NCBI RefSeq assembly: GCF_000185845.1
Contig: NZ_GL629647.1
Span: 2,830,766 to 2,894,765 of the forward strand
Source: Segatella salivae DSM 15606
GTDB taxonomy: Bacteria; Bacteroidota; Bacteroidia; Bacteroidales; Bacteroidaceae
DNA: 64,000 nt
Direction of reading: 5' to 3'
The notes beneath the pieces were generated by a model. That model did no database searches. It worked only from the letters and a program-made list of their open reading frames with translations, and was not told the DNA's origin. Shown piece after piece: positions 47,369-55,389 of this stretch; within the stretch, counting starts at the first letter, position 1; every line of letters starts with the position of its first letter. A program made the position numbers and the translations under genes.

Positions 47369-47376
47369 TATATTTG
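47369..47376 (+). promoter_or_regulatory. -7 box of the OmpA-family gene
   Basis: TATATTTG, about 41 bases before the ATG; a TTG at 47349 is 17 bases upstream. Confidence 0.55.
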
Positions 47377-47417
47377 CAATACCTAATGAATGAACTATAA
47401 ATTATAAAGAGAGTAAT

Positions 47418-48272
47418 ATGAAAAAACATGTATTGTTGCTCACGATGGCAGCTGGAATGTTGCTCGTTAGCAGTTGCGCAAGCAAGAAAGACTTAGAGAA
47501 TTGTCAGTCAGAAAATAGAGAACTGACCGCAAACTATCAGAATACGAAAGAAGAACTGGCTGCAAGTAAGGCGCGAGTTGCCAGTCTTGAGGAGCAGTTG
47601 GCACAGCAAAAGAAGGACTTTGCAGCGTTACAAGGTTCGCTCGATAAAAGCCTTTTGAACGCCAATGCCAATAATATCAATATCTCAAAGCTGGTAGATC
47701 AGATTAACGAAAGTAATCAATATATCCGCCATTTGGTTGAAGTGAAGAGCAAGAGCGACTCACTCAACTTAGTGTTGACTAACAATCTGACACGTTCTTT
47801 GAGTCGTGAGGAGATGAAAGAAGTAGATGTTCGCGTGCTGAAAGGCGTCGTTTATATCTCTCTTGCGGATAATATGCTTTACAGAAGTGGTAGTTATGAA
47901 ATCAATGATCGGGCTGAAGAGACGCTTGGAAAGATTGCAAAGATTATCATGGATTATAAAGATTATGACGTACTTATTGAGGGAAACACCGATAATGTGC
48001 CTGTAAACACAAAGTCGGCTGCAATGAAGAATATCCGAAACAACTGGGATCTTTCTGCACTTCGCGCTTCATCGGTGGTACAATATCTGCAAGATCATTT
48101 CGGTGTTTCACCAAAACGACTCACTGCAGGAGGCCGAGGCGAGTATAATCCTGTGGCTACTAACGACACGGAATTGGGCAAACAGCGCAACCGCCGTACG
48201 CAGATTATTATTACACCGAAGTTAGATCAGTTTATGGATCTTATTGACAAAGCTCCCGAAGAGAAGAAATAG
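47418..48272 (+). CDS. OmpA-family peptidoglycan-binding outer-membrane lipoprotein
   Basis: Lipoprotein of 284 residues that tethers the outer membrane to peptidoglycan. The signal ends VSSC (lipidated Cys about 20). A long coiled coil follows (about 25-100). The OmpA C-terminal domain (about 130-275) carries YDVLIEGNTDNVPVNT, NWDLSALRASSVVQYL and GGRGEYNPVATNDTELGKQ with NRR, the family's meso-DAP-contacting Asp/Arg pattern. It is monocistronic, with its own promoter and a terminator about 30 bases after the stop. Confidence 0.92.
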   Translation: MKKHVLLLTMAAGMLLVSSCASKKDLENCQSENRELTANYQNTKEELAASKARVASLEEQLAQQKKDFAALQGSLDKSLLNANANNINISKLVDQINESNQYIRHLVEVKSKSDSLNLVLTNNLTRSLSREEMKEVDVRVLKGVVYISLADNMLYRSGSYEINDRAEETLGKIAKIIMDYKDYDVLIEGNTDNVPVNTKSAAMKNIRNNWDLSALRASSVVQYLQDHFGVSPKRLTAGGRGEYNPVATNDTELGKQRNRRTQIIITPKLDQFMDLIDKAPEEKK

Positions 48273-48298
48273 TCACCACCTTGTGGCTTAAATCATAA

Positions 48299-48335
48299 AG
48301 AGGGTAGGGTTGATTCGTTGACCTTACCCTTTTCG
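48299..48335 (+). terminator. Terminator of the OmpA-family gene
   Basis: AGGGTAGGGTT (48301-48311) pairs with GACCTTACCCT (48320-48330, two G-U pairs), followed by TTT. Confidence 0.75.
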
Positions 48336-48366
48336 TTTGTCTTGGCGTTAAAGGAAAAGGGTGGGG

Positions 48367-48443
48367 TAATCTCTATCAAATTGTCGTGTGATTTGACGGA
48401 CTTTACCGCATGATTTGTAGCGAATTGCAGCCTGATTACTATG
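48367..48443 (+). repeat. 22-bp periodic array, locus G
   Basis: TAATCTCTATC (48367), TGATTTGACGG (48389), TGATTTGTAGC (48411) and TGATTACTATG (48433) are at exact 22-base steps. The interleaved 11-mers are AAATTGTCGTG, ACTTTACCGCA and GAATTGCAGCC. It lies between two convergent genes. Confidence 0.75.
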
Positions 48444-48519
48444 CTTTTAGTTTTAAGAAGAATAGGAGATACGGGCTGTTTACTTTCTTTTCAGGAGCGT
48501 AGAGGATAGTGTTTGTTGC

Positions 48520-49944
48520 TTATAATAGCGGACTAAGCAGTCTGACAATACTCTCCCAAAGTCGTGTAGCGAATGATCTGTGCGTGTAATCGCGTATTTC
48601 TTCGATGTCGACACAATCCTTTTCGTCATTCAAATAGATTTCTTTGATGCGCAAAGCTAAGTCTTTATCATAGAAGAATATATTGCATTCAAAGTTATTT
48701 TCGAAGCTTCTGAAGTCAATGTTTGTGCTTCCACACGTACAGAAATAATCATCACTGACCAAGAGTTTTGAGTGATTAAAGCCCGCCTTATAAAGCAAAA
48801 CCTTGGCTCCTGCCTCTACAATCTCGCCAAGATATGACTTGCATGCCCACTCAACAAGCTTCGCATCACCATACATAGGAATCATTAATCGTACGTCAAC
48901 TCCCGACAAAGCGGCCGTGCGAATGGCGAAAAGTATCGGCTCGGTAGGTAGGAAATAGGGCGTCTCCATATAGACATAACGCTTTGCTTCGACTAAGATT
49001 CGGACATAACCTTGCATGATATCAGGCCATGGTTGTATGGGACTACTCGTCACAATTTGAGCCAAACAACCGGATGTTTCCACGTGAGAAGTCTCAGGAT
49101 AATAACGGTGATCAGACAATAATGTGCGTGAAACAAAGTACCAATCTATTAGGAAAGCACGTTGAAGGGAATAGACTATACCTCCTGTTATGGCCATATG
49201 TGTGTCGCGCCAAGGCCGTCCTTTTCTCCCTTTTACATAGCGCATAGCGATATTCATGCCTCCAATGAAGCCGACTTCTCCGTCAATCACGCAAATCTTT
49301 CGATGGTTTCGATAATTAACTTTGCTTGTTAATGCGGGGAAACGAACAGGAATGAAGGGTTTAATCTCTATCCCTTCATGTCTCATTTTCACGAAGAATC
49401 GGTCGCTAACATTCCAGCAACCAACGTCATCATAGATAATCCTTACCTCGACACCTTGCCTTACTTTATCAATCAAAGCGTCTGCAATGAGCATGCCAAG
49501 TGGGTCATCATCAAAGATGTAAGTATCGATATGGATGTGATCTTGAGCCCTTCCTATGGCACGAAGTAAGGCAAGGAAGTAGTCGCTTCCATTGGTATAT
49601 ATCTCTACATTGTTATCTTTGAATGGCAAAGCCATGCTTTGATTGGCAAAGAGATGAATCAATTGGCGCGCATTTTCGGGCAGTTGTAGGTTGCGTTGCT
49701 CGGCAAATTCAAGCATACTTCGCTTCGTTAGTTCGTCTAAACTGTGCTGACTTATGAAGTGTTGCCTACGATAATTCTGTCCAAAAAAGATATAGATTAC
49801 AATGCCAATCAACGGGATAAAGGAGAGTAACATGAGCCAAGCGACAGTCTTTGCAGGCTGTCTATTGTCCATGAGTACAGCCAAACTGGCTAACAAAATG
49901 GATAGAATGTAGATGGGAATGATTACCCAATACACATAGAACAT
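48520..49944 (-). CDS. cls: Cardiolipin synthase (phospholipase D family)
   Basis: Inner-membrane enzyme that joins phosphatidylglycerol molecules into cardiolipin. The length (474 residues) fits ClsA. Two N-terminal transmembrane helices (about 5-25 and 32-52) precede two HKD catalytic motifs: HRKICVIDGEVGFIGGMN (first half) and HSKLLVSDDYFCTCGSTNID (about 390-410). It starts directly next to the queE stop, so it is the last gene of the dnaG-queD-queE-cls transcript. Confidence 0.95.
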   Translation of the reverse strand: MFYVYWVIIPIYILSILLASLAVLMDNRQPAKTVAWLMLLSFIPLIGIVIYIFFGQNYRRQHFISQHSLDELTKRSMLEFAEQRNLQLPENARQLIHLFANQSMALPFKDNNVEIYTNGSDYFLALLRAIGRAQDHIHIDTYIFDDDPLGMLIADALIDKVRQGVEVRIIYDDVGCWNVSDRFFVKMRHEGIEIKPFIPVRFPALTSKVNYRNHRKICVIDGEVGFIGGMNIAMRYVKGRKGRPWRDTHMAITGGIVYSLQRAFLIDWYFVSRTLLSDHRYYPETSHVETSGCLAQIVTSSPIQPWPDIMQGYVRILVEAKRYVYMETPYFLPTEPILFAIRTAALSGVDVRLMIPMYGDAKLVEWACKSYLGEIVEAGAKVLLYKAGFNHSKLLVSDDYFCTCGSTNIDFRSFENNFECNIFFYDKDLALRIKEIYLNDEKDCVDIEEIRDYTHRSFATRLWESIVRLLSPLL

Positions 49945-50517
49945 TTATTGAATACCAATCATTTTGTGTGTTTGCAGACTCAGACGCCACTTTGGATGTG
50001 ATAGAATATAACTGATACAAGCTTGCAAGATAACTTGATTCTTGGCCTTATCTCCTACATCACAGGGCTGAAGATAATAGTAATCGGCTTGTATTCCGGC
50101 ATCATCTACCATACTTTCTCCGTCGAAAATGCACTTTAATTCGTTACACTTTGTCACAACAACCGAGCCTTTTGGCGACACCGTTAGCCAGTCAAGATTT
50201 TGTGGGGGAACTCTTGTTCCGTTGGATTCCATAGCAACATAGAAGCCCGAAGCATGCAAAGCATCAATCAATTTGTCGTCAACTTGCAGGGTAGGTTCAC
50301 CTCCAGTGAGAACCACAAAGCCTGCTTTCTTCCACTTACTAATGGCAGAAATAATGTCATCGATAGTCATTTCACGATATGATTTGAAGTCCGTGTCACA
50401 GAAACTACACTTCAAATTGCAACCGCTGAAACGTATAAACACTGCACAACGACCTGTATTTCGGCCCTCACCTTGCAGTGAAAAGAAGATCTCATTAACG
50501 TTATAAGTCTTCCTCAT
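49945..50517 (-). CDS. queE: 7-carboxy-7-deazaguanine synthase
   Basis: Radical-SAM enzyme that contracts the ring of carboxytetrahydropterin to 7-carboxy-7-deazaguanine in queuosine (preQ0) synthesis. The 190-residue protein carries the cluster motif GCNLKCSFCDTDF (about 32-44), the GGEP motif VVLTGGEPTLQ (about 70-80) and the N-terminal EIFFSLQGEGRNTGR typical of QueE. It overlaps queD by 17 bases, which makes the pathway pairing certain. The next-step gene queC is not in the window. Confidence 0.95.
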   Translation of the reverse strand: MRKTYNVNEIFFSLQGEGRNTGRCAVFIRFSGCNLKCSFCDTDFKSYREMTIDDIISAISKWKKAGFVVLTGGEPTLQVDDKLIDALHASGFYVAMESNGTRVPPQNLDWLTVSPKGSVVVTKCNELKCIFDGESMVDDAGIQADYYYLQPCDVGDKAKNQVILQACISYILSHPKWRLSLQTHKMIGIQ

Positions 50518-50836
50518 ATATAGCTACATTCCCCTCACTTTCTTGCACTTCAGCCTTATAACACGTAGGAATTTGCTCGGTAATCCAGTGTGCTATGTTC
50601 TCAGCTGTAGGGTTAAAAGGCAATACTTTGTTGAGATCGGCGTGATCAAGTCGGTCATGTATGAGGCGTTTTACTTCTGAAAAGTCGGCCACCATGCCGT
50701 CTTTGTTGAGCTCACGCGACTTACAATATATCGTGATATGCCAGTTGTGGCCATGCACATTGCAGCATTTGCTCTGATAAGAGAGCTTTAAATGGTGTGA
50801 AGCTGATATTTCAAAACTCTTTTTTATGTAATACAT
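50501..50836 (-). CDS. queD: 6-carboxy-5,6,7,8-tetrahydropterin synthase
   Basis: Zinc enzyme that turns dihydroneopterin triphosphate into 6-carboxytetrahydropterin, the step before QueE. The 111-residue T-fold protein has zinc-ligand histidines in SASHHL (about 12-17) and VHGHNWHI (about 28-35), with the catalytic Cys just before (CCNVHGH). A second catalytic set is DHADLN (about 71-76) and the C-terminal glutamate in QESEGN. It lies 21 bases after dnaG and overlaps queE by 17 bases. Confidence 0.94.
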   Translation of the reverse strand: MYYIKKSFEISASHHLKLSYQSKCCNVHGHNWHITIYCKSRELNKDGMVADFSEVKRLIHDRLDHADLNKVLPFNPTAENIAHWITEQIPTCYKAEVQESEGNVAIYEEDL

Positions 50837-50857
50837 ATCCCTCCTGTTTAATTCTGT

Positions 50858-52801
50858 TTACACAATGATGTTATTGCCTAATTGCTTTGCAAGGATATTC
50901 CTCATCTCGGTCATCTCCTTATATTCTGCCATAAGTGAAAGGAGTTCATCTGACGAAGCCTTTGCTATTTTCTGCTTTAATTCACGTAAATGTTTCTCAA
51001 TGTATTCCATTCTAAAGTCTAACATCAAGTGAATGGCTCGATTTTTCAAGCTATCATCATCGTTCTTCTCTTGTTGACTTTCAGACAATTTGAATCGTTC
51101 TTCCGTCATGTTGATAGCCAATTGGCTGATGTTTATATCGTGATGATGCACAAAATAAGGCTCGGTCTTGAATGAACGATCGCTAACTTTCTCCACAACT
51201 TCCTGTAAAATGCGGTTGTAAAGCTCGTTTTCAAACGATAATCCATCTGCAGATAGATTGTAATGAATGTATTCTCCAATCGAAAATTCAATCAGATTGC
51301 CATCAGCATCCTTAATGTTTTTGAAGACAAGTCGGTCACCATATTTTATAATCAGTTGCAACATGAGTTGCTCAACCTTTGATTCGGTGTGCATTTGGCT
51401 TTGTGCCAATGCGGCGGCTTGATTCTTTTCATAAGGCTGTTGGCCTGTTGGTGCCGACTGAACTCCGGTTGGTGACATTGAGCCCGTAGCCTTTCTGTCG
51501 CGTATCATGTTGTTCATCTGCGTGATAAGTGTGGCTTCATTGATGCCAATACGATGCGAACAATCCTGCAAATAGGTATCACGCAGGATAGGATTCTGCA
51601 CCATCGAGATGCTCGTTACAATGGAGTTGATGGCTTCCGAACGTTTCAAGGGGTCGTTTTCATTGTCAAGTAACAACGCCGTCTTAAAGCGAATGAAGTC
51701 TGTTGCGTGTGATTCTATATAGTCTTTGAACTCATCTGACGAATGTTTTCGAGCGAAACTATCTGGGTCTTCACTATCTGGTAACAACAAGACTTTTAGG
51801 TTCATACCCTCTTGAAGCAGCATATCCGTACCACGAAGTGCCGCATGTATGCCTGCCGAATCGCCGTCATAGAGCAGCGTTATGTTAGCCGTGAAGCGAT
51901 GAAGCATGTGAATTTGGTGGATGCTTAGTGCCGTTCCAGAGTTTGCAACGACGTTTTCTATACCACACTGATGCATCGAAATAACGTCTGTATAGCCTTC
52001 AACCATGTAGACACGGTCCTCTTTTGCTATCGCCTTTTTAGCCTGATAGATGCCATAAAGCTCATGATCTTTGTGGTAAATATCACTATCTGGCGAGTTC
52101 ACATACTTCTGATTGACTCCTTTAGTGCGTGAATCGAGCACGCGACCACCAAAGCCTACCACCTTACCGCTTATGCCAATCCACGGGAATATGACGCGAC
52201 CTGAGTAGCGATCAATGAGTTCTCCGCGGTCGTTTCGATAGCAAACGCCTGTCTTCAGCAGGTATTCGTCTTGATAACCCTTTTGCTTTGCCGCCCGCGC
52301 AAGTGCCAAACGGTCTGCTAAATCATAGCCCAAATTAAACTTACGGATAACATCATCGCGGAAACCTCGAGTGCGAAAATACTGCATTCCAATAGCAACG
52401 CCGTCAACATTATTATGGAGTATGTCCTCAAAATAATTGGAAACCCACTCATTTATGATAAACATGCTCTCGCGTTCACTTTGCTCTCGTTTCTCATCAT
52501 CAGTGAGTTCGCGTTCCTTTATCTCTATGTTGTACTTGTGAGCCAACCATCTTAATGCCTCAGGATAGGTCATTTGTTCGTGCTCCATGATGAAGCTTAC
52601 GGCGTTACCTCCCTTTCCACAGCCGAAACAATGACATGTTCCGCGCGCTGGAGACACATAAAATGATGGGGTCTTTTCATTGTGAAAAGGACACAATCCC
52701 TTATAGTTACTGCCACTCTTTCGCAGCGTAACAAACTCTGAAACGACATCAACAATGTTTGATGCGTCCTTAATTCGTTCTACAGTTTGTGAGTCAATCA
52801 T
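50858..52801 (-). CDS. dnaG: DNA primase
   Basis: Makes RNA primers at the replication fork. The 647-residue protein has the N-terminal CHC2 zinc finger (CPFHNEKTPSF, then CHCFGCGKGG, about 38-65) and the RNA-polymerase-like core with KFNLGY. The TOPRIM domain (about 260-345) shows VEGYTDV and YDGDSAGIHAALRG. The C-terminal part is the helicase-binding region. The promoter -7 box ends 9 bases before the ATG, so the mRNA leader is nearly absent. It is the first gene of a transcript that includes queD, queE and cls. Confidence 0.96.
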   Translation of the reverse strand: MIDSQTVERIKDASNIVDVVSEFVTLRKSGSNYKGLCPFHNEKTPSFYVSPARGTCHCFGCGKGGNAVSFIMEHEQMTYPEALRWLAHKYNIEIKERELTDDEKREQSERESMFIINEWVSNYFEDILHNNVDGVAIGMQYFRTRGFRDDVIRKFNLGYDLADRLALARAAKQKGYQDEYLLKTGVCYRNDRGELIDRYSGRVIFPWIGISGKVVGFGGRVLDSRTKGVNQKYVNSPDSDIYHKDHELYGIYQAKKAIAKEDRVYMVEGYTDVISMHQCGIENVVANSGTALSIHQIHMLHRFTANITLLYDGDSAGIHAALRGTDMLLQEGMNLKVLLLPDSEDPDSFARKHSSDEFKDYIESHATDFIRFKTALLLDNENDPLKRSEAINSIVTSISMVQNPILRDTYLQDCSHRIGINEATLITQMNNMIRDRKATGSMSPTGVQSAPTGQQPYEKNQAAALAQSQMHTESKVEQLMLQLIIKYGDRLVFKNIKDADGNLIEFSIGEYIHYNLSADGLSFENELYNRILQEVVEKVSDRSFKTEPYFVHHHDINISQLAINMTEERFKLSESQQEKNDDDSLKNRAIHLMLDFRMEYIEKHLRELKQKIAKASSDELLSLMAEYKEMTEMRNILAKQLGNNIIV

Positions 52802-52809
52802 CGATAAGG

Positions 52810-52840
52810 CAAAGTTAATAAAAAACGATGAAACTGCAAA
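52810..52840 (-). promoter_or_regulatory. Promoter of the dnaG transcript
   Basis: TTTG (52840-52837), 19 bases, TAACTTTG (52817-52810) on the minus strand. The distance to the ATG leaves only about 2-5 nt of leader. Confidence 0.75.
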
Positions 52841-52892
52841 ACATGACGCTATTCAAAAGAGATTTTTATTTCTTCGCATAGTGTAGGGAGGA

Positions 52893-53239
52893 TGTTTTGG
52901 CGCTACATTTATCTTGATTGATTTCTTTTTATGCCGTGTTTTAGTGGCACTAAAGGCGCAACTCGCATCAAGCGGCATGATGAAATGAGTTATAGTATGG
53001 GCTTTATTTATTGGGAAAGCAGGATAAATCAGATGACTTTGCGGGCTGATATGATTTTCTCTTGCCTGTTGTTTTTATATCGTGAATAGACTTTCTTGCG
53101 TCTCTTGTCATTTTAACGCTGATAAATGATAAAATAACTACGTATCGACAACGCCGTAATTAGACGCTAATTACTCGATGAAATGACGCAAATGATGCAG
53201 TGAAATAACGCATTTCATAACCTGTTTTCAGTCATTTTG
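52893..53239 (+). repeat. 22-bp periodic array, locus H (longest)
   Basis: Fifteen windows in one 22-base phase from 52893 to 53222. Clear units are TGTTTTGGCGC (52893), TGATTGATTTC (52915), TGAAATGAGTT (52981), TAAATCAGATG (53025), TGATATGATTT (53047), TAATTAGACGC (53157), TGAAATGACGC (53179) and TGAAATAACGC (53201); others are weak. At the end two minus-strand units, TGAAATGCGTT (53217-53207) and CAAAATGACTG (53239-53229), are also 22 apart. It lies between the divergent dnaG and ndh genes. Confidence 0.7.
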
Positions 53240-53361
53240 CTCTGTCGTCTGCCATTGCTGTTCCGCTACTTTCATCTTGTCAAAGGGGGCACTAATGTGT
53301 CATTGACTACTGAAAGTTTGGCATAGATGGGACGATATGAAAAAAAATATATCGGAAACGC

Positions 53362-53391
53362 TTTGTTTTTATGAGTTCGGCACTATTTTTG
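53362..53391 (+). promoter_or_regulatory. Promoter of ndh
   Basis: TTTG (53362-53365), 18 bases, TATTTTTG (53384-53391), about 42 bases before the ATG at 53434. Confidence 0.65.
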
Positions 53392-53433
53392 ATGGGTATA
53401 ATTTGTTATTAATTGAATTGGGATAATAATTTT

Positions 53434-54708
53434 ATGAGAGCTAATATTAAGCGAAATGAACAACGAAGAGTGGTTGTTGTAGGAGGTGGTTTGGGTGGTT
53501 TGAAACTCGTTTCAAGCCTTCGTGACACCGATTTTCAAGTGGTTTTGGTGGATAAGAACAATTATAATCAGTTTCCACCACTAATTTATCAGGTTGCTTC
53601 TGCAGGTCTTGAACCGAGTAATATCTCTTTTCCCTTTCGTCGATTATTCCAGGGTTGGAAGAACTTCTTCTTCAGAATGGCCGAAGTTCAGCATATAGAT
53701 ACTGAAGAGAAAGCTATCAAAACATCCATTGGAACGATTCATTATGACGACTTGGTGCTGGCAGCTGGCGCGACAACCAACTTCTTTGGAAACAAGAATA
53801 TCGAGGCTTCTGCACTGCCGATGAAGTCGGTTAGTGAGTCAATGCGACTGAGAAATACGATTCTTCAGAATCTGGAGCGCGCGGAAACTGAGGATAACGA
53901 GGCGCGAAAACAAGCCTTAATGAACATTGCTATCGTAGGCGGTGGTCCCTCAGGTGTAGAGATTGCTGGGGTGTTGGCAGAGATGAAACAAACTATTCTG
54001 CCTCGCGATTATCCCGATTTAGATACATCTTGCATGCACATCTACCTCATTAATGCCACTCCGCGCCTATTAGGTGCAATGTCAGAACGTTCATCTCGTG
54101 AGGCCGAAAAGGCGTTGAAAGAACTTGGTGTGGAGGTGATGACCAACTGCATGGTTACAGATTATGTTGACAAAGAATTAGTATTGAAAGATGGTCAGCG
54201 TATTTCTGCAGAGACAGTAATATGGGTTAGTGGCATCAAAGCCAACAATATCGATGGTATTCCGACTGAAAGTATCGGTCACGCTGGCCGCATTTTAGTG
54301 GATCGTTTCAATCGAGTTAAGGGCTTGAAAGATGTATATGCCATCGGCGATCAATGCATTGTAGAGGGTGATGAGGCTTATCCTTATGGCCATCCTCAGT
54401 TGGCTCAGGTTGCCATTCAGCAGGCTAAGACACTTGCAAAGAATCTAATCAGGCAAGAAAAAGGCGACACTGAGCAGCCTTTTAGCTATCATAATCTTGG
54501 TACTATGGCTACAATCGGCCGCAAGAAGGCTGTAGTTGAAATAGGAAAGCTTAAGTTTGGCGGCTTCTTTGCATGGCTTTTATGGCTTATAGTGCATTTA
54601 CGTTCAATCTTGGGAGTAAAGAATAAGACGATTGTTTTCCTGAATTGGATGTGGAGTTACATGAATTATAAGCAGAGTCTTCGCTTGATTTTGAAAGCAA
54701 AGCGATAA
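53434..54708 (+). CDS. ndh: Type II NADH:quinone oxidoreductase (NDH-2)
   Basis: Membrane-associated FAD enzyme that oxidises NADH and reduces quinone without pumping protons. About 424 residues. The FAD Rossmann motif VVVVGGGLGGL is near the N-terminus and the NADH Rossmann motif IAIVGGGPSGVEIAG is about 165-180. The FAD signature DVYAIGDQC is about 300, and the hydrophobic, basic C-terminus (LLWLIVHLRSILG) anchors it to the membrane. A TTG at 53413 would add seven residues; the ATG at 53434 is preferred because of its position relative to the promoter. A terminator overlaps the stop codon. Confidence 0.92.
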   Translation: MRANIKRNEQRRVVVVGGGLGGLKLVSSLRDTDFQVVLVDKNNYNQFPPLIYQVASAGLEPSNISFPFRRLFQGWKNFFFRMAEVQHIDTEEKAIKTSIGTIHYDDLVLAAGATTNFFGNKNIEASALPMKSVSESMRLRNTILQNLERAETEDNEARKQALMNIAIVGGGPSGVEIAGVLAEMKQTILPRDYPDLDTSCMHIYLINATPRLLGAMSERSSREAEKALKELGVEVMTNCMVTDYVDKELVLKDGQRISAETVIWVSGIKANNIDGIPTESIGHAGRILVDRFNRVKGLKDVYAIGDQCIVEGDEAYPYGHPQLAQVAIQQAKTLAKNLIRQEKGDTEQPFSYHNLGTMATIGRKKAVVEIGKLKFGGFFAWLLWLIVHLRSILGVKNKTIVFLNWMWSYMNYKQSLRLILKAKR

Positions 54709-54725
54709 GCCTTCGGGCTTGTTTT
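54707..54725 (+). terminator. Terminator of ndh with a UUCG loop
   Basis: AAGCC-TTCG-GGCTT (54707-54720) followed by GTTTT. The stop codon TAA shares its last bases with the stem. Confidence 0.75.
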
Positions 54726-54831
54726 GGCCTTAGAGGTCTGGAGTTTCACCCTGATGTGTCACGCTTGAACAGTGTTGTTTGGATTTGATTCATAGGGATG
54801 CAGCTCCAGACCTCATTCGTTATAACACGAA

Positions 54832-54866
54832 AAACGGGAACTCTCGTGAGAGAATTCCCGTTTAAG
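54832..54866 (-). terminator. Terminator of tRNA-His
   Basis: AAACGGGAA (54832-54840) pairs with TTCCCGTTT (54855-54863), with an inner CTCTC/GAGAG stem. On the minus strand a T-run follows, directly after the tRNA. Confidence 0.85.
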
Positions 54867-54941
54867 GGTGGAGGGTGGGACTCGAACCCACGACATTCAG
54901 AACCACAATCTGACGCTCTAACCAACTGAACTACATCCACC
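54867..54941 (-). tRNA. tRNA-His (GTG anticodon)
   Basis: The minus strand folds into a cloverleaf with D-arm, anticodon stem CAGA/TCTG around TTGTGGT (anticodon GTG, histidine), and a T-arm with TTCGAGT. The extra 5' G (position -1) required by histidyl-tRNA synthetase is genome-encoded, and the discriminator is C. The 3' CCA is not encoded. One acceptor pair (T6 with C67) is a mismatch as read here. A promoter precedes it and a terminator follows. Confidence 0.95.
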
Positions 54942-54975
54942 ATTTAATGCGTTTGCTATTGTTGTTTAGCGGGTG

Positions 54976-55007
54976 CAAAGGTATAAGAAAAGTTTGGAAA
55001 CACCAAA
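54976..55007 (-). promoter_or_regulatory. Promoter of tRNA-His, overlapping the secG terminator
   Basis: TTTG (55007-55004), 20 bases, TACCTTTG (54983-54976) on the minus strand. The -33 element is part of the terminator stem of the upstream secG transcript. Confidence 0.75.
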
Positions 55008-55012
55008 CTTTT
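54988..55012 (-). terminator. Terminator of the secG operon
   Basis: AAAAGTTTGG (54988-54997) pairs with CCAAACTTTT (55003-55012); four T follow within the stem end on the minus strand. Confidence 0.75.
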
Positions 55013-55034
55013 CCTTATATTTTTTACTAATTTT

Positions 55035-55385
55035 TTATTTAGCAGGTGATTGAGGAGCTTGAGGCACTTGCTGACTTGCCCCAAAACCCTGTGTGTTTAT
55101 GGGGTTAGTAGTCTGTGTTTCAGTAGCATTCTTCTCCATAACACTTTGATCTGTTGGTGCACTTGGTGCCACACGAGCACAAAGAACGCTAAGAACAACC
55201 ATTGAAATGGCGAGTCCCCAGGTTAGTTTTTCAATCATATTGGTAGTCTTCCTCACGCCCATGATGGCATTGGAAGATGAGAAGTTTGATGCCAAACCGC
55301 CACCTTTTGACTCTTGAATCAATACAACAAAGACCATAAGAATGGCTGCAAGTACGATCAATACGACTAATAATGTGTAAATCAT
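55035..55385 (-). CDS. secG: Preprotein translocase subunit SecG
   Basis: Small subunit of the SecYEG inner-membrane translocon. The 116-residue protein has two transmembrane helices (about 2-24 and 55-74) around the conserved loop ESKGGGLASNFSSSNAIMGVRKTT. A Gln/Pro/Ala-rich cytosolic tail (about 85-116) follows, as in other Bacteroidota SecG. It starts 4 bases after the upstream gene and is the last gene of a four-gene operon. Confidence 0.94.
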   Translation of the reverse strand: MIYTLLVVLIVLAAILMVFVVLIQESKGGGLASNFSSSNAIMGVRKTTNMIEKLTWGLAISMVVLSVLCARVAPSAPTDQSVMEKNATETQTTNPINTQGFGASQQVPQAPQSPAK

Positions 55386-55389
55386 TGCT

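Noticed and set aside
54746..54943. 65-codon minus-strand frame
   Set aside because: It covers the tRNA-His gene and its terminator, so it is not a protein gene.
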